Origin: Prochlorococcus sp. AG-363-M21
GTDB lineage: Bacteria; Cyanobacteriota; Cyanobacteriia; PCC-6307; Cyanobiaceae
Direction of reading: 5' to 3'
NCBI GenBank assembly: GCA_003278305.1
Contig: QCFU01000004.1
Span: 1 to 64,000, forward strand
DNA length: 64,000 nucleotides
Shown here: piece by piece, positions 27,519 through 35,682 of the stretch
How positions within the stretch are numbered: the stretch's first letter is position 1
Layout: the number at the start of each line of letters is the position of its first letter
Made by a program: the position numbers and the translations under genes
The notes under the pieces: model-generated
The model's input: only the letters and a program-made list of their open reading frames with translations
What the model was told of the DNA's origin: nothing
The model's database searches: none

Positions 27519-28391
27519 GTGTATATATGTGATTTAATTCTGTCAATTATTAGTTTAGCCATTGCTGGAGACCTTCACGGCTTCTGGAATCTAGAAGATA
27601 ATGACCTTTTAAGGGAATTAAACCCTGATGCAATACTTTTTGTAGGAGATCTTGGTGAGGGAGATTTCCGTTTGATTAAATTAATTAATCAACTGACTAT
27701 TCCTACAGCTGTAATTCTCGGAAATCATGACAGAGGCGGAGATGTAACGGGGGAAGTCTTAAGAAATCAATTGTCTTTATTAGGAGAGCGTGATTGTTCT
27801 TGGCGTTTAAGAAATTGGGATTCGCCAAACATTTCTGTTATTGGAGCAAGACCATGTAGCTCAGGAGGAGGGTATTTCCTTGCACCTGCAGTTCAAGCAG
27901 TATTTGGACCAGTAACTATTGATCAATCTATTGATCGTATTGTAAAAGCCTCGCAAAAGGCCTCTGAAAGCCTGCCTCTTGTTTTGTTGGCACATGCTGG
28001 CCCCACAGGCTTGGGGTCAGACGCAAGAAGCCTTTGCGGTAGGGATTGGAAGAAGCCTTATATCGACTGGGGTGATAAGGACCTAGAGATTTCCATTACT
28101 AAAATTCAGAAGCAAAGACATTTAGATCTAGTTGTTTTTGGGCATATGCATCACAAATTAAAACAAGGTATGGGCTATAGGGATACTTTTGTTAGTGATA
28201 ATTTTGGAACTGCATATTTAAATACTGCTTCTGTTCCTAGGAGAGGAATTACTGATTCTGGAGAAGTGCTTTCTCATTTCTCCTGGGTTGAATTTCTAAA
28301 TGGAAAACTGCATCACATATCTCATCGTTGGTATAGGACTGATGCGACTATCGCCTATAAAGAAACATTATTTGATGGAATTCAAAGATAA
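27519..28391 (+). CDS. metallophosphoesterase (TIGR04168-type)
   Basis: A 290-residue calcineurin-like phosphoesterase. Motifs are AGDLHGFWN, LFVGDLGEGDF, VILGNHDRGGD, LLAHAGPTGL and VFGHMHHKL, giving the full two-metal site. The start is uncertain: GTG at 27519 adds about 14 hydrophobic residues before the usual LAIAGDLHG start of the family, and no nearer in-frame start codon exists. Close to the cyanobacterial/plant family TIGR04168; substrate unknown. Divergent from nadA. Confidence 0.87.
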   Translation: MYICDLILSIISLAIAGDLHGFWNLEDNDLLRELNPDAILFVGDLGEGDFRLIKLINQLTIPTAVILGNHDRGGDVTGEVLRNQLSLLGERDCSWRLRNWDSPNISVIGARPCSSGGGYFLAPAVQAVFGPVTIDQSIDRIVKASQKASESLPLVLLAHAGPTGLGSDARSLCGRDWKKPYIDWGDKDLEISITKIQKQRHLDLVVFGHMHHKLKQGMGYRDTFVSDNFGTAYLNTASVPRRGITDSGEVLSHFSWVEFLNGKLHHISHRWYRTDATIAYKETLFDGIQR

Positions 28392-28404
28392 TGAACTTTA
28401 GAAA

Positions 28405-29211
28405 TCATTCTTCAGAATCTTGGATTATATTTTTGCCCAAACTATTTTTTGCAAAAATATTTGCTGCTATTGCAGATGCTATAAACGCGACAATATTTCT
28501 TAGTACAGGAATTAATTCATTTGTCCTGGTAGCAACCTGAGCTATACCAATTACCCCAAAAGGTATTATCCATATTGGTGAAACAAGAAACAACCATTTC
28601 CAAGCTATTACTTGATTGCTTTTACGAGGTGATGATGCGATCCCTGCAATAAGTCCGCCCAAGATTGATGCTGCTAATGTCCATAATAATTGTTCTTTTG
28701 TAATACCTGGGACCTGATTACACCCTCCACGGTCCAGACATTTCTCAACCGTTTTTATTGAATTAATAATTGCTCTGTCTTCACCATTATCCCTAACATA
28801 AAATTGATTACCGAAACGAGTTTGTAATTCTACCCAAAATATTCTTGGCATTAAGGCGAAATAAGCATCTCCAACGTTGAAGTTAATAAGGTTGCCTCCA
28901 CGAGGGTCTGCGACTATTAAAAGGGTTCTATCATCAATATTCCAAAAATCCTTAATTGACATCCCTGGCGTACTTTCAAATTGAGTTAAAACTCTTATTT
29001 TCCAGCCTGATGATTGTTCGTAATCATTTAACTCAAGTTCTAATTTTGATTTTTGACCTAAAGTTAGTGAATTCGCTAAATCTATTACAGGGGTTTGATA
29101 GTTTGGTAAAAGGTCCGGATTGTCATATGCGGCTACTGGATTATTGAAAATCAATGAACTTATTAAGCAAAATACAACTAATGCGATTCTTAAATGCCGT
29201 TTTAGTTGCAT
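28405..29211 (-). CDS. TPM-domain thylakoid protein (Psb32-like)
   Basis: A 268-residue protein with a signal peptide (about 1-29, hydrophobic core LVVFCLISSLIF). The lumenal TPM domain runs from about 36 to 160 (PVIDLANSLTLGQKSKLELEL, DRTLLIVADPRGGNLINFNVG, YFALMPRIFWVELQ). Two C-terminal membrane spans lie at about 172-240. TPM proteins of the Psb32/TLP18 group protect or repair photosystem II; that role is inferred. Convergent with the phosphoesterase gene and divergent from the next. Confidence 0.82.
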   Translation of the reverse strand: MQLKRHLRIALVVFCLISSLIFNNPVAAYDNPDLLPNYQTPVIDLANSLTLGQKSKLELELNDYEQSSGWKIRVLTQFESTPGMSIKDFWNIDDRTLLIVADPRGGNLINFNVGDAYFALMPRIFWVELQTRFGNQFYVRDNGEDRAIINSIKTVEKCLDRGGCNQVPGITKEQLLWTLAASILGGLIAGIASSPRKSNQVIAWKWLFLVSPIWIIPFGVIGIAQVATRTNELIPVLRNIVAFIASAIAANIFAKNSLGKNIIQDSEE

Positions 29212-29241
29212 GAGCTTTTTTCATTTATCTTATTCTCTCTA

Positions 29242-30453
29242 ATGGAGAACTCAAATGCGAAATGTCCCAAATGGCTTGTTTCACATTTTTTAAAAAGGGG
29301 TGGAACACTTTCATTTTCTCAGTTTATGGACTTAGCTCTCAATGATTCTGAGAAAGGTTCATATGCCTCTGGCGAAATAAAGATAGGGAGAGACGGAGAT
29401 TTTGTTACATCTCCTTCACTTGGAAGTGATTTTGCTGAATTGCTAGCGATTCAACTAATCAGATGGTTTGAAGATATTTTTAATAATGACCCATCACTTC
29501 ACAAGGTTTCTTTGGTTGATATTGGGCCAGGTGAAGGAGATCTTGCTTTGGACTTGTTAGAGGCACTTGAGAGAATGTCTCCAAACTTATATGAAAAATT
29601 AGATCTTGTTCTAATTGAAATAAATAGTGCTATGAGGAAGAGACAAAAACATAAGTTGTCTTCTTTAACTAATGCCTCTGTAAGGTGGACAACCCTTGAA
29701 GAGTTATGTGATGAACCTATAGTTGGTGTTATTATTGCTCATGAAATATTGGATGCTTTGCCAGTTGAGAGATTAGTTTTTAGGAATGGCGCTTTACATC
29801 AGGTTGGTATAAAAATTGTAAGAAATAACTCAAATTACTACTTGAAATATGTTGATTTACCTTTAAGTAATGAGATTATCAAGACTCTTGAATCCTACAA
29901 AAATAATTATAATATTATTATACCACCAATTAATGCATCTGAAGGTTGGTCGACAGAATTACATGTTAACTTAGATTCTTGGTTTTCCAGGGTCTCAAGA
30001 GCAATAAATAAGGGACTTTTGTTGGTTATTGATTATAGCTTAGATGCTAAAGATTATTATAATGAGTTTAGGTCTTCTGGTACAATTGTTGCTTATAAAA
30101 ATCAAAAGTTATATACTGATGTTCTTCTCAAGCCTGGCAGATATGATATCACCTCACATATATGCAAGGAAGCTGCTATTTTATCCGCTCAGAAAAATAA
30201 CTTCAAGTTCATTGGTTCTACAATGCAAGGACTTGCTTTGCTGGCATTAGGTTTGGCAGGTAAACTTTCAATATTAAGAGAACTAGGTAATCATGATATT
30301 TCAAAAGCTCTTAAGACAAGAGAAAACCTGCTCAGACTTGTTGATCCAGCAGCTCTTGGAAGGTTTCAATGGTTATTATTTCAAATTAAAAAAAATGAAT
30401 TTGTAGAGCCCATTGAGTTTAATACATCCTTTTTGGATGAACCTAACAATTAG
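29242..30453 (+). CDS. SAM-dependent methyltransferase MidA/NDUFAF7 family (DUF185)
   Basis: Predicted 403-residue protein when started at the ATG at 29242 (an upstream TTG adds 12 residues with no family match). GSYASGEIKIGRDGDFVTSPSLGSDF is an internal landmark (26 residues, described by its ends). VDIGPGEGDLALDLL is the SAM-binding loop, IIAHEILDALPVER the post-I region, and LLVIDYSLDAKDYY follows. In mitochondria the homologue methylates complex I; in cyanobacteria an NDH-1 link is inferred. Overlaps the convergent aroB by 11 bases. Confidence 0.85.
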   Translation: MENSNAKCPKWLVSHFLKRGGTLSFSQFMDLALNDSEKGSYASGEIKIGRDGDFVTSPSLGSDFAELLAIQLIRWFEDIFNNDPSLHKVSLVDIGPGEGDLALDLLEALERMSPNLYEKLDLVLIEINSAMRKRQKHKLSSLTNASVRWTTLEELCDEPIVGVIIAHEILDALPVERLVFRNGALHQVGIKIVRNNSNYYLKYVDLPLSNEIIKTLESYKNNYNIIIPPINASEGWSTELHVNLDSWFSRVSRAINKGLLLVIDYSLDAKDYYNEFRSSGTIVAYKNQKLYTDVLLKPGRYDITSHICKEAAILSAQKNNFKFIGSTMQGLALLALGLAGKLSILRELGNHDISKALKTRENLLRLVDPAALGRFQWLLFQIKKNEFVEPIEFNTSFLDEPNN

Positions 30454-31561
30454 AAGCTTGGTTAAGATTATAAATAAATTTCTTTATTTCTTCATTATCA
30501 ATATCATCAATTATAACTTTTCCAATACTTTTAGGAAGTATAAATTTTATATTCCCATCTTTTACTTTTTTATCGGTAGTTAGTGTTTCAAGAACCTTTG
30601 TTATGTTTAATTTCGGCCAATGTATAGGTAAGCCTGCTTTTAAAAGTAATTCTTTCTGCCTTTGGTTATCTTCTATTGTCCAAAGATTCTTTTTAATTGC
30701 TAACTCTCCCGCGACAATCATTCCAATTGATACTGCTTCACCATGAATCCATACGCCATAGCCTTCAAGGGTTTCTATTACATGACCAAAAGTATGACCA
30801 TAGTTGAGGATGGCTCTTAAACCAGATTCACGTTCGTCTTGTTCTACTATTTTGGCTTTTGATTTTACTGATCTATAGAGTATTTCTATTATCAATTCTT
30901 TATCTATAGAATTAAGATTTTTTATATCTTTGGCGTTTTCAAGAAGCTCAAATAGTTTTTTATCTCCAATTACTCCATATTTGATAACTTCAGCTATGCC
31001 TGCTCTAAATTCTCTGTCTGGCAATGTTTTTAATGTAACTGGATCGATTAATACAAGTTTAGGTTGATGAAAAGCTCCTATAAGATTTTTGCCTTTAGGG
31101 TGGTTAACTCCAGTTTTACCTCCGACGGAGGCATCGACCATTGCTAATAATGTTGTGGGGATTTGTACAAAGGGGATGCCCCTTAGCCATGTAGCAGCAG
31201 CAAAGCCTGTCATGTCTCCTACAACACCTCCTCCCAAAGCAATCATTAATGAATTCCTTTCCAGTTTTTGTTCATAGGAAGAGTCGTGAATATAGCCGAT
31301 ACTTTTTATGTTTTTTTGACTTTCACCAGCTTCTAAAACTAATAATTTTGCCGTAAAACCAGCTAAATGCAGATTTTGGATTAATTGGTTTGCATATTCT
31401 TTGGCAACAACCGGGTTAGAGACAATAAGTATTTTCGTAGATTGTTTGAATCCGAGTGCCAGCAGCTCATTACCTATTTGCTTTAAAAGGTTTTTTCCAA
31501 TAACAACCTCATAGGGATTGTTTGTTAAATCAACTTTTATTCGAATGGGAGTTTGTTTCAC
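30443..31561 (-). CDS. aroB: 3-dehydroquinate synthase
   Basis: Second step of the shikimate pathway, DAHP to dehydroquinate, with NAD and a divalent metal. The 372-residue protein has the NAD-binding LEAGESQKNIKSI and ALGGGVVGDMTGFAAA, the FVQIPTTLLAMVDASVGGKTGVN-type block (22 residues, named by its ends), EVIKYGVIGD, LNYGHTFGHVIE (metal His) and WIHGEAVSIGM. Convergent overlap with the MidA-like gene at its 3' end. Confidence 0.95.
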   Translation of the reverse strand: MKQTPIRIKVDLTNNPYEVVIGKNLLKQIGNELLALGFKQSTKILIVSNPVVAKEYANQLIQNLHLAGFTAKLLVLEAGESQKNIKSIGYIHDSSYEQKLERNSLMIALGGGVVGDMTGFAAATWLRGIPFVQIPTTLLAMVDASVGGKTGVNHPKGKNLIGAFHQPKLVLIDPVTLKTLPDREFRAGIAEVIKYGVIGDKKLFELLENAKDIKNLNSIDKELIIEILYRSVKSKAKIVEQDERESGLRAILNYGHTFGHVIETLEGYGVWIHGEAVSIGMIVAGELAIKKNLWTIEDNQRQKELLLKAGLPIHWPKLNITKVLETLTTDKKVKDGNIKFILPKSIGKVIIDDIDNEEIKKFIYNLNQASNC

Positions 31562-31627
31562 AATATTAGGTAGGTTTTGAAGCTGATTAGTCTAGGTTTG
31601 TTTAAGAAGAATGATTAGAATCATTGA

Positions 31628-32827
31628 ATGAGGAATTTTGCATTTTCAATTAATAAGAAATCAAATCAAACTATTGGTGTGGTAGGAGGTGGTCAGTTGG
31701 CAAGAATGTTAGCTCAAGCAGCCAACAAAAGAGACATAGAACTAATTGTTCAGACTGGATCAAGAACTGATTCAGCTGTTTCAGAGGCTAGTGGATTTGT
31801 ACATTCTGATATTGAAGATCTTAATGGAACTAAGGAACTAGCTTCGAAATGTAAATGCCTCACATTTGAAAATGAGTGGATAGATATTGATTCTTTTTTG
31901 GATTTAGAACTTCAAGGCACTTCATTTATCCCAAGCTTGAAAGCCATGACTCCATTAGTCGACAAAATTTCTCAACGCAAACTTCTTAACAATTTAAATA
32001 TTCCATGTCCAGATTGGGTTATAGCTTCTTCTTTCAAAATTAATGATTTGGAACTTCCTACTGGATGGCGTTTTCCTTTGATGGCAAAATCTGGTCAAGG
32101 CGGATATGACGGTAAAGGTACAAAGGTAATAAATGATTTTAAGGATTTAAAAGATCTCCTTATTGCTTGTAACCCGAAAAATTGGCTTTTAGAAAGATGG
32201 GTGGATTATAAAAAAGAACTAGCTCTAGTTATTTCGAGAGATATGGAAGGTAAAATTAACTCATTCCCTTTAACTGAAACTTATCAATATAAGCAAGTTT
32301 GTAATTGGGTTTTGAGTCCTGCCGATGTGAGTCATCAAGTAGAAAATATGGCTTTTAATGTAGGCGCTTCATTATTAAGAGAGCTAGATTATGTAGGCGT
32401 ATTAGCAATAGAATTCTTTTTCGGAGTAGATGGTTTACTCGTTAACGAAATTGCACCAAGAACTCATAACTCTGCTCATTTTACAATCGATGTATGTACA
32501 AGCAGCCAGTTTGATCAGCAAGTTTGTATAGCCGCAGGATTGTCAGCCCCTCAAATTGAATTAAAAGTTCCTGGAGCGTTAATGATCAATTTATTAGGAC
32601 TACCTTCTGAAATGAATGATTCAAGAGAACGTTTGCAGGAACTTACTAAAATTAATACTGCAAAGATTCATTGGTATGCAAAAGATGTAGAAACTCCTGG
32701 TAGGAAACTAGGTCACTTGACTTTGCCTTTGCATGAGACGGATAAGACTCTTCGGAGAGCTAAAGCCTTGGATCAATTAAGAAAAATACGTTCAATATGG
32801 CCTATATATGTTCCAGAAATCGATTAG
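31628..32827 (+). CDS. purK: 5-(carboxyamino)imidazole ribonucleotide synthase
   Basis: ATP-dependent carboxylation of AIR in purine synthesis. The 399-residue ATP-grasp protein has GVVGGGQLARMLAQAA (N-terminal Rossmann-like part), FENEWID, MAKSGQGGYDGKGT (ATP-grasp loop) and NEIAPRTHNSAHFTIDVC near residue 280. Divergent from aroB. The gene directly upstream of the 6S RNA candidate, an arrangement known in cyanobacteria. Confidence 0.95.
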   Translation: MRNFAFSINKKSNQTIGVVGGGQLARMLAQAANKRDIELIVQTGSRTDSAVSEASGFVHSDIEDLNGTKELASKCKCLTFENEWIDIDSFLDLELQGTSFIPSLKAMTPLVDKISQRKLLNNLNIPCPDWVIASSFKINDLELPTGWRFPLMAKSGQGGYDGKGTKVINDFKDLKDLLIACNPKNWLLERWVDYKKELALVISRDMEGKINSFPLTETYQYKQVCNWVLSPADVSHQVENMAFNVGASLLRELDYVGVLAIEFFFGVDGLLVNEIAPRTHNSAHFTIDVCTSSQFDQQVCIAAGLSAPQIELKVPGALMINLLGLPSEMNDSRERLQELTKINTAKIHWYAKDVETPGRKLGHLTLPLHETDKTLRRAKALDQLRKIRSIWPIYVPEID

Positions 32828-32834
32828 ATTAGTT

Positions 32835-33014
32835 TAGAACTTCTTTGTTGGTGAAGACCTTCTTAAGAGCTCTGATCTGACTCTTTTCGACTTAGGGATA
32901 ACTGTCGTGATGGAGAAGTATACCAGTGTTATTGCTGGAAACGGAACCACACTTTGTTGCCCATTCTGGTTTTTCCAGGTCGATGCTCTGAGGTCACACG
33001 GCAAAGAGGTTCCA
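32835..33014 (+). ncRNA. ssaA: 6S RNA (cyanobacterial 6Sa/Yfr7 type)
   Basis: The candidate begins 7 bases after the purK stop and ends about 180 bases later, the usual 6S size. The two ends pair: GAACTTCTTTG at 32837-32847 with CAAAGAGGTTC at 33002-33012 (one G-U). Near the exact centre is an apical hairpin, CCAG (32923-32926) with CTGG (32935-32938). The long rod with central hairpin plus the purK neighbour is the known cyanobacterial 6S context. 6S RNA binds sigma-factor-bound RNA polymerase. No ORF lies here. Boundaries are estimates. Confidence 0.8.
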
Positions 33015-33256
33015 CTTTGTTAAATTGTTATATACATAAGTTCACTTTAGATGAGATATACAATCCCTTACCAAATCGTTAAATGGAAAACTAGTTTTTT
33101 ATAAGATATAAGATGAGCCGATAATTATTGAGTTTGATTAGTTTATTCTTCTCAAGGTGTTCTACCAATTAGATGGCTTGAGCGCATTAAGATTAAAAAA
33201 TGAAGTTTGCTATATTTTGCTTTAATATTAATTTTGATTGGATAATGTGAATCAGA

Positions 33257-33445
33257 TTACTTAGGTTCATCGCCTGGGTAAAAACTCCAAAAGAAGATTC
33301 CAAGACAAACAACAATAATCGTTAAACCTGCCCAACCCCAGAATTTATCTTCAATAAATAAATTTGTAAGAAGAGATTCTTCATGATAATTTGCTTCCAT
33401 TTGATTCTGATAAGCATCTATGACTAATAAAAGTAGACGTCTCAT
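33257..33445 (-). CDS. small single-span membrane protein, unknown
   Basis: A 62-residue frame; an internal ATG at 33400 (start of MEANYHEES) may be the true start, giving 47 residues. One clear membrane helix (about residues 37-54, GWAGLTIIVVCLGIFFWSF) precedes a short PGDEPK tail. Lies between the 6S RNA and the hli block. Size and shape resemble small thylakoid subunits, but no family is recognised. Confidence 0.55.
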   Translation of the reverse strand: MRRLLLLVIDAYQNQMEANYHEESLLTNLFIEDKFWGWAGLTIIVVCLGIFFWSFYPGDEPK

Positions 33446-33921
33446 AAGGAATAAGAAGAGTCAATTGTTAGAGGAATTTAGGAACATGACCCCTAACTCT
33501 ATATCGATAATAATTAATAAAAAATTAGTTTTTCATAGAGTTACATAAGTATAAAATACTTTTATCAACTTAATAATGGATTGATTTTATTTGCAGATGT
33601 GATTATACAATAACTTTTATCCCTAAGTAAGATTTATTAGAGAAAATTAGTTCATATTATTAGAAAGAGTTTTGTTTGGAAATATCTTTCCATAAATAGT
33701 GTCTTATGTATAACAAGCAATCCCATGGAATTAAGAAAATATTGAGGAGATTCCTTGATATTTATTCTTATTTAATCGAACTTAAGAAGAGAAATAAGTC
33801 CGATTAAAATTGAGTTATATATCATTTATATAACAATATTATATAGTAATTATATATAATATCATAAGATAATAATATTATCCCACTTGCAAGCAAGTAG
33901 AATGAACCCCTAAGTATTTAA
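33446..33921. other. AT-rich intergenic region
   Basis: About 476 bases, very AT-rich in its right half (runs of TATATAA from about 33815 to 33880). A 33-codon plus-strand frame (33706-33807, basic, starting MYNKQSHGIKK) is seen but has no support. A hairpin near 33883-33900 is listed separately. Nothing else recognised. Confidence 0.4.
33883..33900 (-). terminator. possible terminator hairpin after hli genes
   Basis: CCACTTGC (33883-33890), AA, GCAAGTAG (33893-33900) form an 8-bp stem with G-U allowance, or 7 bp with a 4-base loop. It lies 21 bases past the stop of the last hli gene on the minus strand, followed by A/T-rich sequence rather than a pure U-run, so it is a weak terminator candidate. 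Confidence 0.4.
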
Positions 33922-34041
33922 TTAGTAAATACCAGGGATAATCCAACCAAAAGTAATGTAATTAGTTGTGAGGGCGAATAAACCAATCATAGCAAGACGC
34001 CCATTAGTTTTTTCAGCGAAAGACCAGAAATCTTTATCCAT
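33922..34041 (-). CDS. hli: high-light-inducible protein (Hli), 39 aa
   Basis: Too short for a standard ORF list. The translation has one membrane helix carrying the chlorophyll-binding core AEKTNGRLAMIGLFAL (residues about 9-24: Glu, Asn, Arg of ExxNxR and the AMxG turn), then YITFGWIIPGIY. Hli proteins bind chlorophyll and carotenoid and protect photosystem assembly. Unlike its two neighbours it keeps the Arg (NGR) needed to pair with the Glu. Its ATG overlaps the stop of the preceding hli in a TAATG arrangement, so the two are translationally coupled. Confidence 0.9.
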   Translation of the reverse strand: MDKDFWSFAEKTNGRLAMIGLFALTTNYITFGWIIPGIY

Positions 34042-34148
34042 TAAAAAATTCCTGGAATTATTTGGCCTGTGGTTACATAAGCACCAAATGCTGCAACGAA
34101 ACCAAGCATTGCTGCCCAGCCATTAATTTTTTCTGCGTTAGGAGTCAT
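34041..34148 (-). CDS. hli: high-light-inducible protein (Hli), 35 aa
   Basis: Very short Hli product with core AEKINGWAAMLGFVAAF (about residues 5-21) and C-terminal YVTTGQIIPGIF. The Glu and Asn of ExxNxR are present, but Arg is replaced by Trp (NGW), a variant common in Prochlorococcus Hli proteins. The gene is upstream of, and shares one base with, the 39-aa hli. The TGQIIPG tail is nearly identical to that of the third hli, suggesting recent common origin. Confidence 0.9.
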   Translation of the reverse strand: MTPNAEKINGWAAMLGFVAAFGAYVTTGQIIPGIF

Positions 34149-34457
34149 AATAAAAACAAAGTTTTAGTAATCATGATTAGTTGGTTAGTTATAGACTCTT
34201 GGGCCATAACTAAGAAATATATTTCAAATCAAATAACTGATATAGCTTCAAAGTAAAGTAAAACTTAACTCTTGCTATAAGATAATTGATTTGTTTTTAT
34301 TATTCGAACTTATTTGGTTAAAGTACCAACTAGTTTGAATAATATACTTAACTTTATGTTTGACTTAATAGAGCTAATAAAGAAAAGTTGTTTTAATTGA
34401 TTTGCATGCAGAATTAATAAATTGCTGCATAGGCTTAAAAGGGTTTAACTCCACAAC
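34149..34457. other. intergenic region between hli genes
   Basis: 309 AT-rich bases. Should hold the minus-strand promoter of the overlapping hli pair; no clean -35/-10 pair stands out. A plus-strand 64-codon frame across the hli start looks like a shadow. Nothing else seen. Confidence 0.4.
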
Positions 34458-34601
34458 TTAAATCACACCTGGAATAATTTGACCTGTTGTCAAGTAAGCA
34501 CCAACAGCTGCCCAAAAACCCATCATTGCTGCCCAGCCGTTTATGCGTTCTGCAATCAGCTTTTCAGGCTCTACTTTTGGCTGACTAGTAGTTTTTTTCA
34601 T
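34458..34601 (-). CDS. hli: high-light-inducible protein (Hli), 47 aa
   Basis: A 17-residue soluble N-extension (KKTTSQPKVEPEKLI) precedes the Hli core AERINGWAAMMGFWAAV (about residues 17-33), followed by YLTTGQIIPGVI. As in the 35-aa Hli, the ExxN is kept and NGW replaces NGR. One membrane helix. It has its own probable promoter (34654-34683) and stands 309 bases from the next hli. Photoprotection or chlorophyll handling in the thylakoid is the family role. Confidence 0.9.
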   Translation of the reverse strand: MKKTTSQPKVEPEKLIAERINGWAAMMGFWAAVGAYLTTGQIIPGVI

Positions 34602-34653
34602 TTTAAAAATTTAACTAAAGGAAGAAAGGCCAACGGACGCTGACTTGTAACGA

Positions 34654-34683
34654 ACTATAACAGGTTTTATTACTGAGTGTGAA
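34654..34683 (-). promoter_or_regulatory. candidate sigma70-type promoter for the 47-aa hli
   Basis: On the minus strand, TTCACA (34683-34678), an 18-base spacer and TATAGT (34659-34654), giving a start near 34647 and a leader of about 46 bases to the hli ATG. The -10 is good, the -35 moderate. Confidence 0.45.
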
Positions 34684-35091
34684 GCATGAGCTGAAGAATT
34701 CCTCTGATAGTACAGAAATGTATTCTTAATTGAAGTATGGTACTGGGATAATAAGGCATTGAATAATTTATTCCTTATGATGTTATTACGCAAAGTGCAA
34801 AGTATTTCGGTAAATTCTGTATTTAAAATTACAATAGGAAAATAGATATAGATTCTTTATTCATTTTATAGATGCTTATTAAGCTAAACATAATTTGCCA
34901 ATTTTGGCTCTATATACTCTTTTGACTTGTATTACTCAGCAAGCATTTTACTGTTTTACTTAACTCCCTCTTCTATCATGCGATTGCCAATAAATTCAAG
35001 CTTTCCCCCAAGCTCTGTTATCCCTACGAAATTATTTCTTGATATACTCGTAATTACCTCTAATTATTAAAATGGCAGAGAGGTAATAGTG
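34684..35091. other. intergenic region, nothing recognised
   Basis: About 400 AT-rich bases between the divergent hli and DUF1651 genes. A 60-codon minus-strand frame covers 34611-34793 but its amino-acid composition looks like noise. No RNA structure or repeat noticed. Confidence 0.4.
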
Positions 35092-35120
35092 TTGACACAA
35101 ATATTTTAGATTATTATAGT
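35092..35120 (+). promoter_or_regulatory. strong sigma70-type promoter for DUF1651 gene
   Basis: TTGACA (35092-35097), 17-base spacer, TATAGT (35115-35120): consensus -35, near-consensus -10, optimal spacing. The start of transcription would be near 35127, leaving a leader of about 18 bases before the ATG at 35145, without an obvious Shine-Dalgarno sequence. Confidence 0.8.
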
Positions 35121-35144
35121 ACAAATATACTACGAGACTCTAAA

Positions 35145-35390
35145 ATGACTCATCAGGGTTGGCTGCGTGATTCGAAAAATCGTTGGGCACTTCATTTTTT
35201 GCAAGTTCCAAAAGCTTTTGACAATGAAATCTATGTCTATATAGATAAGTGGAATGTTTCAAGCATTGGCACCCCAGAAAAATTTATTGATAGAAGAAAA
35301 GTCGCTTTGTTGCCTGCTATTGAGACTTGGAACGAGCTTGTTGGACTTGGTTGGTCAATCGTTGATAAGCAGTTTGGCATGTTTGCATGA
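35145..35390 (+). CDS. DUF1651 family small protein
   Basis: An 81-residue soluble protein rich in Trp. GWLRDSKNRWALHFLQ near the N-terminus, YVYIDKWNVSSIGTPEKF in the middle, and RRKVALLPAIETWNELVGLG-W near the C-terminus match DUF1651, a family multiplied in marine picocyanobacteria with no known function. Preceded by the near-consensus promoter described at 35092-35120. Monocistronic. Confidence 0.82.
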   Translation: MTHQGWLRDSKNRWALHFLQVPKAFDNEIYVYIDKWNVSSIGTPEKFIDRRKVALLPAIETWNELVGLGWSIVDKQFGMFA

Positions 35391-35656
35391 ATTAACTCTT
35401 TGATATAGTTCTATTTCTGATATTGACTACTCTTATCCTGCCTTTCTATCTAGTATAAGCAACAAGCATATATGTCAATCACAGAGTCATTCCCTTAGGC
35501 TTTATAGCCTTCCCTATATAGGTATAGATTTTAATCTTTTAGGAAAATTATTTTATAGACTCGTAATATTATCTTGCTAGTACTAAACTTTGTATACGCT
35601 ATTTGCTTAGAAATTGGTTTTTGTCTATTTGCAGGGCTGTTTTCTTTTCACACTTA

Positions 35657-35680
35657 ATTCATTGATTCATTGATTCATTG
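35657..35680 (+). repeat. ATTCATTG octamer, three perfect tandem copies
   Basis: Three back-to-back copies of ATTCATTG at 35657-35664, 35665-35672 and 35673-35680. The array ends 2 bases before the ATG at 35683, where a ribosome-binding site would normally be. Confidence 0.9.
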
Positions 35681-35682
35681 GC

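Noticed and set aside
33151-33185. tRNA-like stretch on the minus strand (TTGGTAGAACACC resembles a D-arm) with flanking CTCAAG/CTTGAG
   Set aside because: It covers only a D-arm-like part and gives no acceptor, anticodon or T-arm. Chance or a decayed fragment cannot be separated by eye, so no tRNA is called.
33706-33807. 33-codon plus-strand frame in the AT-rich gap
   Set aside because: Short, no ribosome-binding site or family; kept only as a remark under the intergenic entry.
34611-34793. 60-codon minus-strand frame upstream of the 47-aa hli
   Set aside because: It overlaps the probable hli promoter and has a random-looking, Ser/Asn-rich composition.
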